The translations under genes were made by a program, and so were the position numbers. Shown here one piece after another: positions 18,067-27,662 of a stretch of 64,000 bases of DNA. Location: NCBI RefSeq assembly GCF_001467945.1, contig NZ_LNYQ01000006.1, positions 247,491 through 311,490 on the forward strand, given 5' to 3'. Numbering within the stretch: the stretch's first letter is position 1; each line of letters begins with the position of its first letter. Under the pieces are notes generated by a model that had not been told where the DNA came from, searched no databases, and saw nothing but the letters and a program-made list of their open reading frames with translations. The DNA is from Legionella parisiensis (GTDB lineage: Bacteria; Pseudomonadota; Gammaproteobacteria; Legionellales; Legionellaceae).

Positions 18067-18504
18067 TGGAGTGCTTTTTATTGGAGTTTTAGCAAGTTCT
18101 TTCTATGTTCTATACTGAGCTTCTCTGGCTCTCTTCCTTGGAACCCTCTTGCCCTAGCTGCTTGACGACCAGAATTTTTGCTTTGATTTTTTTTATTGCG
18201 CTCGATACCCTTTGGTTTATAGCACCGACTCCAATAAATTGCGTCAACTCTTGCAGTTTTTAGATCTAAAATAATGCCTTGTGGAGAATATGCTTTAATT
18301 CAAGCTGAGCGGTTAGTGAGTCATTAATTTCCTTGGGGCTGTGATGAAACCACCGTGCTTGCTCTTCGCCATAAACACAGCTTTTTCATCCGGAATTTAG
18401 ACTGGAATCGCTGTGTCTTGATTCGTGCACGCTTGAAAGTACGCCGGATTATCAACCAATCATGAATCCTGCCAAGCCAAACTAATGCGGGACTCATGCC
18501 ATCC
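18067..18504. other. Intergenic region with unrooted coding-like fragments
   Basis: 438 bp between the permease and the TolC-like gene. On the minus strand, a frame ending at 18078 is open for about 74 codons (ending ...HRKNLLKLQ) but has no start codon. Neighbouring minus-strand frames also look coding-like (KEINDSLTAQLELKH around 18290-18330). This suggests a decayed gene with frameshifts. I cannot name the family. Confidence 0.35.
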
Positions 18505-19932
18505 TTATTTATTTTGTTGTGTAGAGGCATTTGCTCTACGGGTTGAGGCGAAATAGCGAGCCCGGGCCTTTAACTCCTCTAGTTGGACTTGTGCATGTAG
18601 GGTGTTGAGCTGCACCTGGGTGGTCATTTGTTCGCGTTGATTGACTAAAAATAAAGTGCTGTCGCCTTGATAAAACTTTATTATTTCTCCTTGTTGTACC
18701 TTTTGCGCCAAAGCTAATTCTTTTTTTAACAAGCTGACTTGCTGCCTACTTCTGTTGATGCCAATTAAAATGTTTGTAAATTCATTGTTGAGTTGTTCGT
18801 ACAAAAATCTCTTTTCAACACGAACTTGGCGTAACTCACTTTCTGCCTGGATTAGGTTCCCTTTGGCTTGTCTTTGCAATAAAGGAAATTTAAACGATAC
18901 ACCAACCATTGCTGCTTGTGGAATTAATAAGGGGTCTCCTCCTGCTCCACTTTGCTTAAAGGTGTAGGCGGTCGCATCTAATTGGGGTAGGAGCTCGTTA
19001 CGTGCCTGATTGCGTTTGAGCTCCATCATATTAGCGAAATTGCTAAGCTTCTTAATCTCTGGATGCTCTCTGAGTTGTGCCTGAATTCTTGCGATGCTAT
19101 TTGAGGTACTGGTCAAGGCAGGTAAGGACCGCTCACGAGGAACTAGCGGCTTGCCCTGCGGGTCTCGAAAATAAAGAGATAAGTTAATACCTGCTTGTTC
19201 AAATATCATTTGACCTTGATTAAGTAATTGTTCTCGTTGAATAATTTGTTGTAAATTTTCACTGATGGCAAGCCTTGGCAAATCCCCTTGATTTGCCTGT
19301 TGTTCAATGGCGTGTTGTCGTTTTTTTGCTAAGTCTAAGAGTTGTTTGAATGTGTTTAATTGAAGACCTGCTTCGACCCATTGCCAATAGGCTTTAATCG
19401 CTTCTTGGTAAATTTTTATTCTAACCGCTTCAGCATCGTGTATTTTCATGAGCATTAATTGAGCAGAAGATAGTATGCCTGTTCTATCTTTATCGATTAA
19501 TCGGTCGCGAAGTAAAGGAAGTGATAATCCTGCTCGATATTCTCCACCGGAGTTGGTTAAAAAGTTTTGATAATAACTTGGCCAATTACCTTCTCCATTA
19601 CGATAGCCCGCAAAAAGCTTCACGCCATTATAAAGGGTCGGGATGGTCAGTTGCGTATCACCGTAATTATTAATATAACCACCCGCCGGTTGCGAGCGGG
19701 TACTGGCCTCCAATGATGGGTCAAATTGTCCCTTCGCGTTGATAAATGCACCACTGGCTTTTGCTACTTCAAGATGGGCAATTTTTACTTGGGGGTAATG
19801 CATGTCGATGCTTTGCAGCACATTCATTAAGCTTAATTTTTGTGTTTTTTCTGAAGCATAGGCCCCTGAGCAGAATAAAGCGCTTAATCCAATAAAAATA
19901 ACTAATAATCTGATGAGTTGCGATTCCCTCAT
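18505..19932 (-). CDS. TolC-family outer membrane efflux protein
   Basis: A 475-residue outer-membrane channel of a tripartite exporter. A signal peptide (about residues 1-26, ending SGAYA) is followed by the two-fold coiled-coil repeat of outer-membrane efflux proteins. The first half contains INAKGQFDPSLEASTRS and ends near residue 235; the second half has long helices such as LIQAESELRQVRVEKRFLYEQL. The stretch GVSFKFPLLQRQAKGNL is typical of the family (xxPLxxxxxxGNxxxA). Its start overlaps the stop of the HlyD-like gene by 4 nt, so the pair is translationally coupled. The C-terminal tail is basic. Confidence 0.88.
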   Translation of the reverse strand: MRESQLIRLLVIFIGLSALFCSGAYASEKTQKLSLMNVLQSIDMHYPQVKIAHLEVAKASGAFINAKGQFDPSLEASTRSQPAGGYINNYGDTQLTIPTLYNGVKLFAGYRNGEGNWPSYYQNFLTNSGGEYRAGLSLPLLRDRLIDKDRTGILSSAQLMLMKIHDAEAVRIKIYQEAIKAYWQWVEAGLQLNTFKQLLDLAKKRQHAIEQQANQGDLPRLAISENLQQIIQREQLLNQGQMIFEQAGINLSLYFRDPQGKPLVPRERSLPALTSTSNSIARIQAQLREHPEIKKLSNFANMMELKRNQARNELLPQLDATAYTFKQSGAGGDPLLIPQAAMVGVSFKFPLLQRQAKGNLIQAESELRQVRVEKRFLYEQLNNEFTNILIGINRSRQQVSLLKKELALAQKVQQGEIIKFYQGDSTLFLVNQREQMTTQVQLNTLHAQVQLEELKARARYFASTRRANASTQQNK

Positions 19933-20915
19933 AAGCTTGTCTTCTCCGCCACACTTTCTGGAGGAAAGCCGTTAAATTGACGCCATAACTCATACCACAA
20001 GGGTACTTCGCCTAATTGCACCCAACCATGTACGCGCACTCCTTGTCTTAAAAAAGTTGGATCGGGCCAGGGTTCATCAGGCACAATCACGACGCGGAAT
20101 AATCCCATACCGTTATCGGTGGGGTCGATAAAGGAGACTTTCCCGCCAAAGGTCCCTACGGCAATTTGCGGCCAACCTCTAAATTGAATGGCGGGCCATC
20201 CTTCAAATTGAAGGCGTGCTTTTTGATTCAGATGAACAAATGGAATGTCGTTACCATCAATCCAAAGTGCTACTGCTCTTGATTCTGTTTCGGGTATAAT
20301 TTGCGCCAATATTTCCCCTTCTTTAACCACAACACTTTCTTGTCCGGTTAAGCGCTTAAAGATGATTCCCGGGACATGGGCTTTGATGAGCTGGGTTTGC
20401 TGCCTGGCAATGCGAACATCAATGCTGACCTTATCAATATTGGCTTGTGCTAATTCGTTTTGGTATTTGGCGTATTCAATTTGAGCTAATTCGTATTGGC
20501 GTTTTGAGTTGATGCCCTGCTGATATAAGTTCTTTTGGCGTTCAACATTGGCTTTTCCAGCGATTAATGATTGTTGTGCGGCTTCGATGCGAAGCAAAAC
20601 GGCCTTTTTTTCCAACTCCAACCGCTTAAGTAATTCGGGATCATTATCGGTAATATCCACGATGGGGTCGCCTGCACTGACACGTACCCCTTCGTCTACG
20701 TACCATTTTTTGATTCTGCCATAAATGGGTGAATTGACGGTATGCAATCGCTCAGTGGGTGAAAACGCAATCACTTTTCCACTCCCGAGGGCAAATTGTT
20801 GCCAAGGAGTAAAGCTCAGAAATAAAATTAAAATCAGGAGTACTAAAAAAATAATCTTGGCAATTTTGCTTGGATTAGGTAATTTGCCAATCATTTGATA
20901 GGCGTGTAGCTTCAT
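19929..20915 (-). CDS. HlyD-family membrane fusion protein
   Basis: A 328-residue periplasmic adaptor linking an inner-membrane ABC exporter to TolC. One N-terminal membrane helix (about residues 19-38) is followed by a biotinyl-lipoyl-like half motif (INSPIYGRIKKWYVDEGVRVSAGDPIV). Next comes a short helical hairpin (about 85-165) and a second lipoyl half (IKAHVPGIIFKRL...VKEGEILAQI). The C-terminal beta-barrel is about 220-310. It overlaps both neighbours by 4 nt (ABC gene upstream, TolC gene downstream). The family assignment is firm and the exported substrate is unknown. Confidence 0.88.
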   Translation of the reverse strand: MKLHAYQMIGKLPNPSKIAKIIFLVLLILILFLSFTPWQQFALGSGKVIAFSPTERLHTVNSPIYGRIKKWYVDEGVRVSAGDPIVDITDNDPELLKRLELEKKAVLLRIEAAQQSLIAGKANVERQKNLYQQGINSKRQYELAQIEYAKYQNELAQANIDKVSIDVRIARQQTQLIKAHVPGIIFKRLTGQESVVVKEGEILAQIIPETESRAVALWIDGNDIPFVHLNQKARLQFEGWPAIQFRGWPQIAVGTFGGKVSFIDPTDNGMGLFRVVIVPDEPWPDPTFLRQGVRVHGWVQLGEVPLWYELWRQFNGFPPESVAEKTSL

Positions 20916-22495
20916 GAGAGCACCAAACAGTTAGGTAGTGGTATGAGATTTGGATATTGAGTAATTATAATTAAAAGAGTTTCATTGAGTGCTGCCAAAT
21001 GGCTTAGCAGCAACTCAATGTCTTTTGTAGTCATTCTATCAAAGAGGCCATCGATGATAATAAGCTGGGGCTTGGCAATCAAGGCACGAATCACCATGAG
21101 TTGAATGAGCTCGAGCTCAGTAAACACCTGTTCCCAATCGTAAATAATGCTTTTTAAGCCATGAGGTTGGCGCATGATTTTGTCCATCAGTCTAAAGGAT
21201 TTTAAAAGCTCTTTTAATCGCTGTATAGAAAAGGACGGCTGATTGAGCCGTATATTGTCATAAATGCTGCCAGCAAACCATTCCTTATCTCTAAGTAACA
21301 AGGTGTGCTCACGAAGGGAGCGTCTGTATTCTTCATGACAGAGGGTCTCATTGATATAGGCTGTGAGGTTGGTGTTGTTTTCAAAACCCAAAATAAAATC
21401 GGTGAATGAAGTCTTTTTTTGAGTTTCATTCACGCAAATAACTAAAGGATTGCCTGGAGTGCAAAATGCTTTTTCTTGATCTTGAGTCACTAGAGTGATG
21501 TTTTTTATAGGAATAACAAGCTCACTTAACTCGGTGTTGATAAGTTCAGTTGGAAGATTTAATACCTGGTCAATTTTATGCTCGGAAGCAACTAAGTCGT
21601 AATAGTTTTCCAGAAGAACACTAAAACGTTTAAAAGCATAGATTAACGCGCCAAGCACAATCTCTGCAGCAACGAGCTGACCTAAACTTAATTGATTGTT
21701 AATCACGAGATAGCCTCCTAAGCCGAGTAGGAGACTGCTCGCGATTGCTGAGAGGAGATAAAAACCAATCTGATGTTTGATGAGTTGTTTAAAATGCATG
21801 TTGCGTGCCTTTAAAAAAGAAACCAGGCGTTTATCTGTTTGTTGGGTCGCATAATGATGATAACGATTAAAGCGAAACAAAAAACGATTGGCTAGTAACT
21901 CCTCTAACCAAGCACCTATTTGATGTTTCTCGGTACACTCTTTTTCAGAGCTACTTAAGCCTTTACGATAGGGCAGAAAAACAATTAAAATAATACCGAA
22001 TACAATAAATCCATCAAATACAAGAAAGAGAGGGTGATAAAAAAGAAGCAAGATTAAACCAAAAAACAACTGCAAACTTAAGTTCACGCCGTAGAGTAAA
22101 AGACTTGATAACGCTTTGTTGATGGTCACCACTTCGAAAAAACGATTAACGAGTTCTGGGCCATGATGGGAGGAGAAATTATCTAGTGATAAATGAGTAA
22201 ATTGACGAGTTAGATTAAGACTTATTCTAACCATTAATTTTTGTTGAATCACTTCGATGATAATACTTTGCCATACATTTAAAGCCCCTAGTGCAATCAT
22301 TAATATGAGCACCATGATGCTTAGCGTGACTACCGGTTGCAGTAATTTACCAAAGGCAATCAGATTAACTAAGGTTTGAGCCGCAATGGGAATACTTAAG
22401 CTAAGTAAACTCACGATGACGCTTATCATGGCTATTGATGCAATAGTTGCTTTATCCAAAACCTCGGCAATTGAATTCATTTCTTGTCTCATCAT
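20912..22495 (-). CDS. ABC exporter with degenerate nucleotide-binding domain
   Basis: A 527-residue ABC type-1 exporter half-transporter with about six membrane helices in residues 15-300 and a C-terminal ATPase-like domain. The ATPase motifs have decayed. The Walker A region reads VNETQKKTSF near residue 355, with Lys kept and the glycines lost. The signature reads FTELE instead of LSGGQ. Walker B is LIIIDG, with Gly in place of the catalytic Glu. The H-loop His is absent (IIITQYP). The hydrophobic core and the D-loop-like region remain, so the fold is probably intact. It may have lost ATP hydrolysis, or may pair with another active subunit. It is the first transport gene of the set, 18 nt after the LysR stop. 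Confidence 0.85.
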   Translation of the reverse strand: MMRQEMNSIAEVLDKATIASIAMISVIVSLLSLSIPIAAQTLVNLIAFGKLLQPVVTLSIMVLILMIALGALNVWQSIIIEVIQQKLMVRISLNLTRQFTHLSLDNFSSHHGPELVNRFFEVVTINKALSSLLLYGVNLSLQLFFGLILLLFYHPLFLVFDGFIVFGIILIVFLPYRKGLSSSEKECTEKHQIGAWLEELLANRFLFRFNRYHHYATQQTDKRLVSFLKARNMHFKQLIKHQIGFYLLSAIASSLLLGLGGYLVINNQLSLGQLVAAEIVLGALIYAFKRFSVLLENYYDLVASEHKIDQVLNLPTELINTELSELVIPIKNITLVTQDQEKAFCTPGNPLVICVNETQKKTSFTDFILGFENNTNLTAYINETLCHEEYRRSLREHTLLLRDKEWFAGSIYDNIRLNQPSFSIQRLKELLKSFRLMDKIMRQPHGLKSIIYDWEQVFTELELIQLMVIRALIAKPQLIIIDGLFDRMTTKDIELLLSHLAALNETLLIIITQYPNLIPLPNCLVLS

Positions 22496-22513
22496 AAGGC
22501 TTATATCCTATAT

Positions 22514-23365
22514 TTAATGCTTTAATTTATCTATGATAAAAAACTCCAGGGAGTCAATTGCTTTATTTGCACCTTCCTTTTTAATTAAGGACACATGGAT
22601 GTCCCTCAAAGAGGGCAGAAAATCATCATCCAGCCTATCCAAATAGTTAGGAATCATACTGCGTTGTATGGCAGTAATCCCAAGGCCTGCTCGAACAGCA
22701 GCCATTTTGCCCGCATAACTTGGGCTACTAAATGCCAACCGCCATTTTAAATGATGTTGATTGAGAGACTCAATGACGTTGCCGCGGTAGACGCAAGGAG
22801 TGGGTGAAAGAATCAATGGGATAATTGCTTTATGATTAAGTATGGGCAGTAGCTCTTTTTTGCCTACCCATTCTACGGGCTCATTCCATACATTGACGCC
22901 TTCGGTAATTTGATTTTTTTCATTCGTTTTTATCAAAATCAAATCAAATTCATCGTGATGAAATCGTTCGATTAAATTCAGTGTTAAATCGCATTCCACA
23001 TTGAGCATGACTCTGGGGTGAAGTCTTGAAAATTCCACCAAGATATCCGAGAGCATCATCGATGCAAAGTCTTCCGGCAGACCAAAACGAAGTTCACCCT
23101 GAAGCTCCGGGGTTTTAAATCGATCCAGGGACTCACGATGTAGTTCATAAATTCGTTTCGCATAGCTTAAAAAAAGCTCCCCATCAGGGGTTAAGGATAA
23201 TTCTCGTCCGCGGGTAATTAATTGTTTTTCAATTAAATTCTCAAGCTTGGCGATTTGCTGACTGATGGCGGATTGAGTTCGGCCCACACGTGATGCTGCC
23301 TTAGTGAAGCTTTGAGTTTCCGCCACCGCTAAAAAGCATTGTAAAGTTACTGTATCTAGTGACAT
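22514..23365 (-). CDS. LysR-family transcriptional regulator
   Basis: A 283-residue regulator with an N-terminal winged helix-turn-helix (residues 5-62: FLAVAETQSFTKAASRVGRTQSAISQQI), a linker helix and a C-terminal effector-binding domain. AGGAGTT precedes the ATG. It is divergent from the dabB-dabA operon across 88 bp and lies 18 nt upstream of the exporter genes. It may therefore control both the carbon uptake operon and the exporter. LysR regulators of the CbbR/CcmR type are known for carbon-acquisition genes. The effector here is unknown. Confidence 0.88.
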   Translation of the reverse strand: MSLDTVTLQCFLAVAETQSFTKAASRVGRTQSAISQQIAKLENLIEKQLITRGRELSLTPDGELFLSYAKRIYELHRESLDRFKTPELQGELRFGLPEDFASMMLSDILVEFSRLHPRVMLNVECDLTLNLIERFHHDEFDLILIKTNEKNQITEGVNVWNEPVEWVGKKELLPILNHKAIIPLILSPTPCVYRGNVIESLNQHHLKWRLAFSSPSYAGKMAAVRAGLGITAIQRSMIPNYLDRLDDDFLPSLRDIHVSLIKKEGANKAIDSLEFFIIDKLKH

Positions 23366-23453
23366 TAGAACTCCTAATAAAAAACATAAATATTTTTAAT
23401 TTCACTTATATCAGAATATCTAATATATTTCCATTCTAGCAAAACAATTTCTA
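23366..23453. promoter_or_regulatory. Divergent LysR / dab control region
   Basis: An 88-bp, very AT-rich spacer separates the divergent LysR and dabB starts. It contains the near-symmetric stretch ATATCAGAATATCTAATAT (about 23408-23426) with a T-N11-A spacing, the form of a LysR box. No promoter element is clear enough to place precisely. Confidence 0.4.
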
Positions 23454-24983
23454 ATGGGGAATAATGTGAATACAATAGTTCTATTTTTTTTATGTCTCAT
23501 GTTGGCCTGTCCAATTAGTGCGCTTACCTTTAACTGCGGCTTAATTGCTAGACCAATCATTGCAGCTCGCTTGGCAGGTTATTGTATTGGGTTAGGATTT
23601 TTGACAGGGGTAGGTTTACTTTCTTATTTATCCTTATCGCACAATCCTAAAGTCTACTTATTAATTAGCCTCAATACATTGAGCCTTTTGCTATCTAGTT
23701 TAGTGTTATTAGTGAGTTTTATTGTGCATCGCTTTTCATTAAGGTACATGCATGGGGACAGACTCTACACACGCTTTTTTCTTCTTTTATCGGCTCTAAC
23801 CCTAACAGCCATAATTATGGTTCTTGCAGATAATTTATTTTTATTCTGTGGCGCCTGGTTGTTTTCTAATTTATTTCTCGTGCTGTTGATGGTGCATAAG
23901 AAAGAATGGGTAGCTTCCAAAAACTCTGGTCTTTTGGCATTTCATACTCTGGCAATAGGAAGCCTGTGTTTACTAATCGCGTTTATTATTTTAAGTGTCA
24001 CTTACTCAATAAACTCTATTTCGGCTTTAACTTCATTATCCAACCCTGGCTACTTATCATCACTTTCACTTTCAATGAGTCTTATCTTGGTTGCTGGACT
24101 TGCCCAATCTGGATTGTTTCCTTTTCATCGATGGCTTATCAGCTCTTTAAATTCACCAACGCCGGTCTCTGCGTTAATGCACGCAGGTCTTATTAATGGC
24201 GGAGGTATTCTAATCGTTAAATTTGCACCACTAATGATGTTTTATCCAGGATTGTTAACTGTACTGTTCATAGTCGGCTCTATATCCGCATTACTTGGTA
24301 CTGTTTGGAAGTTGATGCAGCACGATATCAAGAAAATGTTAGCTTGCTCTACCATGGCGCAAATGGGTTTTATGATGATGCAATGTGGCGTGGGTTTATT
24401 TGCTGCAGCCATAGCGCATCTTTGTTGGCATGGATTATTTAAAGCGTATCTTTTTTTAAGTTCAGGCTCTGCGGTGAAACAAAAAAAATCAGAGACTCAT
24501 TCTTCGAAAGCATCTCCCATCATGCTCCTTACCCCTCTCCTCGGTGGTGTGGTTTCAATGATTTCCTTTGCTGTCGTGACACATAAGTCCATGTCAGTGT
24601 ATGAGGCAAGTAGCTTTGTCTTGTTCTTTACTTTCATTACCGGTGCACAGCTCATCCTCACTTGGATTCGTGCTCACCAAACGGTGTTAGGTCTCGTCTC
24701 AGGCCTTGCGCTTGCTTTGCTTTCAGGGCTTATATATGGCGCGAGTATCCAACTGATTCAGTGGTTAATTCCAAGTATATCGACACTACAAGCACCCCAA
24801 TTATCGCTAATCCATTGGACCATAATGATTTTATTTGGTGTTTTGTGGGCTGTATTTAATCTTGGGGTACATAAAACGATAGGTCAATCAAAACTGGGCT
24901 GTTGGCTTTATATGAATTTGTTTAATTCAAGCCAGCCATCAATGAAAACAGTGACCGCTTTACGAAACGATTATAACTACTAA
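23454..24983 (+). CDS. dabB: DabB-like proton-conducting membrane subunit of DIC uptake
   Basis: A 509-residue NuoL/MrpA-type integral membrane protein with about 13-14 helices. It is the membrane partner of DabA in the DAB system, which uses the cation gradient to drive CO2 hydration and bicarbonate trapping. The antiporter core is visible in AGLAQSGLFPFHRWL (helix 7 region, about residue 220), SPTPVSALMHAGLINGGG, and DIKKMLACSTMAQMGFMM with the conserved Lys. These match the proton-channel Lys/His residues of complex I antiporter subunits. A GTG at 23466 with GGGGA 5 nt upstream may be the true start, giving 505 residues. It lies 18 bp before dabA. Hydrogenase-4/Mrp subunits are excluded by the following DabA gene. 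Confidence 0.88.
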   Translation: MGNNVNTIVLFFLCLMLACPISALTFNCGLIARPIIAARLAGYCIGLGFLTGVGLLSYLSLSHNPKVYLLISLNTLSLLLSSLVLLVSFIVHRFSLRYMHGDRLYTRFFLLLSALTLTAIIMVLADNLFLFCGAWLFSNLFLVLLMVHKKEWVASKNSGLLAFHTLAIGSLCLLIAFIILSVTYSINSISALTSLSNPGYLSSLSLSMSLILVAGLAQSGLFPFHRWLISSLNSPTPVSALMHAGLINGGGILIVKFAPLMMFYPGLLTVLFIVGSISALLGTVWKLMQHDIKKMLACSTMAQMGFMMMQCGVGLFAAAIAHLCWHGLFKAYLFLSSGSAVKQKKSETHSSKASPIMLLTPLLGGVVSMISFAVVTHKSMSVYEASSFVLFFTFITGAQLILTWIRAHQTVLGLVSGLALALLSGLIYGASIQLIQWLIPSISTLQAPQLSLIHWTIMILFGVLWAVFNLGVHKTIGQSKLGCWLYMNLFNSSQPSMKTVTALRNDYNY

Positions 24984-25001
24984 ACGTATTAAGGAGTATT
25001 T

Positions 25002-27281
25002 ATGACTAATGCAAAAATGCTAACGAAACACGATGCGATAGGGACAGGAGTTAAAAAGACAGGGGGGGCCAAAAGCAGAGATATTGAAATACAGGCATTA
25101 GTGCACAACGCCGCAAAATGCATTGCTCCTGTTTGGCCGCTTGAAACCTTTATTGCATGCAATCCCTTACAAGGCTTTGAAACACAAACATTTGAAGAGG
25201 CAATTGCCCAAGGTGGCTTTAGACGCCGAATAGTCGAGCGCAACCGAAAATTAGAGGCGGTTAATCTGCAAATGATTAAATGGTGCGGGGGGTTTTTGGA
25301 TGCAGGGCAAGGCAGTATTGACATGCCCCATCGTGAGAATGGGTTTTATTTGGGATTCTTAAAGTTAGCTTATTTTGATAAGCAATTGCACCGCAATAAA
25401 AAAGAAGCAAAAGAGTTTCTGCAACAATTACCTGAGTCGGCAGAAGAGGCAATTAAAACCTGCCTTTTAAGACTTCATGTTCCAGAAGGACAAGAAGAAG
25501 CTTTTCTTTCACAAACACTTCGCCATTTGCCAGGTTGGGCAGGTTTCGTGAAATGGAAGATGGATTGGCAGAATTCAAAAAAAACAGAAGAAATGAGAGT
25601 TACTCTCATTGATTTTCTTGCTGTGCGTTTAGTGCTAACTTGCGTCCTCTGGCCTGATGCAGTGAATGAAAGACAAGGTATCGAAGATAGCTCTCTGGTA
25701 AAAAAAGTGCTGGCGAAATTAAAAAGCAATGAGGATTCCTATAGACAAAAGCTCTTAAGTCTGATTTTGCGAGAGGTAAAAAAAAGACAGGTTAATCTTG
25801 CACGTAGAAGTGCTCAGTTGGTTTTTTGCATTGATGTTCGCTCCGAACCATTTCGTCGTGCTATCGAGTCTTTGGGAGTCTATGAAACGTTTGGCTTTGC
25901 CGGATTTTTTGGAATTCCAGTGCGTATTGATGAGTTTGATACCAATAAAAATAAAGAGTGTTGTCCGGTCTTATTGAAACCGAAATATGCTATTAAAGAA
26001 ATGCCGGCCGCTGCAAATAAAGACGATTTTGAACGTTATCAGCGAGGAAAGGCATTCATTAATAGCTGTAAAAGCCTTTATACGCAACTCAAACACAATG
26101 TCTCTACACCCTTTGCCTTAGTTGAATCATTAGGACTTTGGTGTGGTTTGAATATGACTTTAAAATCTTTATCGCCAGAGTTAAGTAACAATTCATTATC
26201 AGCCATCAAGAGTTGGTTGAAACCGCCTATGCCAACTAAGGTGGCTTATGAGTTAAGTGAAACGGATGGAGAACAGGGGTTGTCGTTGCAAGAGCAGATT
26301 AATTATGCTGAAACGGTGTTACGTCTTATGGGGCTGACTTCAGGTTTTGCGAAACTCATTATTCTCTGCGGTCATGGAAGTACTACCGAAAATAACCCTT
26401 ATGCTTCAGCTCTGGATTGCGGCGCATGCGGGGGAAATCACGGTGGCATAAACGCGAGACTATTGGCATCCATTCTTAATAAACGAGAGGTTCGACGAGG
26501 TTTGGAAGATCGTGGCATGCATATTCCACTGGATACGGTATTTTACGGAGCACTGCATAATACAACTACCGACAGCGTTGAACTTTATACTCAAGACGTA
26601 GCAAAACACATTTATCCTGAACTTCTAAGTCAACTGCAAGAGGATTTAAAAGAAGCAAGGCTTTTAACAAATTATGAACGAGGAGTGAAATTGCAGAGTT
26701 GCACTCCTTATAAAGACATTATCAGGAGAAGCTTAGACTGGTCTGAAACACGTCCTGAATGGGGTTTGGCAAGAAATGCTGCTTTTATTGTTGCCCCCCG
26801 CCATCTGACAAAAAAAATAGCTCTTGACGGTCGTTGTTTCTTACATTCCTATCGCTTTCAGGAGGATAGTGAAGGCACATTACTCGAGACGATTCTGACC
26901 GCACCTATGGTAGTGGCTGAATGGATAAATACTCAATATTTGTTTTCTACCTTGGATAACGTTGCCTTTGGAAGTGGCAGCAAGATTACCCACAATGTGG
27001 TTGGAACCATTGGGGTGATGCAGGGTAATGGCAGCGATCTAATGCATGGGCTTCCCCTACAGTCGGTTATGAGCTCTGATCACGAAGCGTATCATCAGCC
27101 GCAGCGTTTATTAACAGTTGTTTATGCTCCCAAAGAGATGGTTTCTCAAGTGATTGAAAAACACTTGATATTAAAAAACCTATTTTTTAACCAATGGGTG
27201 CACTTGGTAGTTATCGACCCAAGGAATCAAGATGCTTATCAATTAAACCAATCTGGTGAGTGGATTTTACTAAAACAATAG
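25002..27281 (+). CDS. dabA: DabA-like zinc subunit of DIC uptake (DUF2309)
   Basis: A 759-residue cytoplasmic protein of the DUF2309 family, the carbonic-anhydrase-like subunit of the DAB inorganic carbon pump. The beta-CA-like zinc site is present: C276 and D278 in FCIDVRSEPFRR, H458 in LCGHGSTTENNPY, and C473 in LDCGACGGNHGG. These correspond to the Cys-Asp-His-Cys set shown to be needed in Halothiobacillus DabA. The N-terminus carries the conserved WPLETFIACNPLQGFE. AAGGAGT at about 24990 precedes the ATG, 18 nt after dabB. A heterotroph would use the pump to supply bicarbonate to carboxylases; PEP carboxylase is encoded at 38193-40508. Confidence 0.93.
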   Translation: MTNAKMLTKHDAIGTGVKKTGGAKSRDIEIQALVHNAAKCIAPVWPLETFIACNPLQGFETQTFEEAIAQGGFRRRIVERNRKLEAVNLQMIKWCGGFLDAGQGSIDMPHRENGFYLGFLKLAYFDKQLHRNKKEAKEFLQQLPESAEEAIKTCLLRLHVPEGQEEAFLSQTLRHLPGWAGFVKWKMDWQNSKKTEEMRVTLIDFLAVRLVLTCVLWPDAVNERQGIEDSSLVKKVLAKLKSNEDSYRQKLLSLILREVKKRQVNLARRSAQLVFCIDVRSEPFRRAIESLGVYETFGFAGFFGIPVRIDEFDTNKNKECCPVLLKPKYAIKEMPAAANKDDFERYQRGKAFINSCKSLYTQLKHNVSTPFALVESLGLWCGLNMTLKSLSPELSNNSLSAIKSWLKPPMPTKVAYELSETDGEQGLSLQEQINYAETVLRLMGLTSGFAKLIILCGHGSTTENNPYASALDCGACGGNHGGINARLLASILNKREVRRGLEDRGMHIPLDTVFYGALHNTTTDSVELYTQDVAKHIYPELLSQLQEDLKEARLLTNYERGVKLQSCTPYKDIIRRSLDWSETRPEWGLARNAAFIVAPRHLTKKIALDGRCFLHSYRFQEDSEGTLLETILTAPMVVAEWINTQYLFSTLDNVAFGSGSKITHNVVGTIGVMQGNGSDLMHGLPLQSVMSSDHEAYHQPQRLLTVVYAPKEMVSQVIEKHLILKNLFFNQWVHLVVIDPRNQDAYQLNQSGEWILLKQ

Positions 27282-27294
27282 TTAGGAGAAAAAA

Positions 27295-27660
27295 ATGAGT
27301 GTGATTAAAGTTCAAGAGAGAAAAGATATTGGTATTAATTTACATCTGATGAAAAAAATTGAGATTATTGTTGCTGGAGAACATGAGCATCTTATAACGT
27401 CTATGATGGAAGAGGCATCAGTTACAGGGTATACATTAATAAGAAATGTCTCTGGAAAAGGGCATCATGGTTTTCATGAAGGAAAAATCATGTTTAATGA
27501 CAAATCCTCTTTAGTTTTATTTATTGCCGTTGCGCCTGAAGAGGTAATTGTAACCCTTGCTTTAGGGATGAAAACTTTGTTTCAAAACGAGTCTGGCGTC
27601 ATGTTTGTTTCCGATGTTTCGGTTGCAAGGCTTGATTATTTTCACATTATGAATACTTAA
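27295..27660 (+). CDS. PII-like protein of the dab operon
   Basis: A 121-residue protein with the ferredoxin-like fold of the PII/GlnB superfamily: strand MKKIEIIVAGEHEHLITSMMEEA, then TGYTLIRNVSGKGHHGFHEG, where the TGYT...GxGxxG pattern matches the PII T-loop region. It lacks the uridylylated Tyr of GlnB, so it belongs with PII-like proteins linked to bicarbonate transport. It lies 13 nt after dabA with TTAGGAGAAAAAA as ribosome site and 2 nt before the next gene, clearly in the operon. It probably senses an adenine nucleotide or bicarbonate signal and regulates the DAB pump. Confidence 0.82.
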   Translation: MSVIKVQERKDIGINLHLMKKIEIIVAGEHEHLITSMMEEASVTGYTLIRNVSGKGHHGFHEGKIMFNDKSSLVLFIAVAPEEVIVTLALGMKTLFQNESGVMFVSDVSVARLDYFHIMNT

Positions 27661-27662
27661 TT

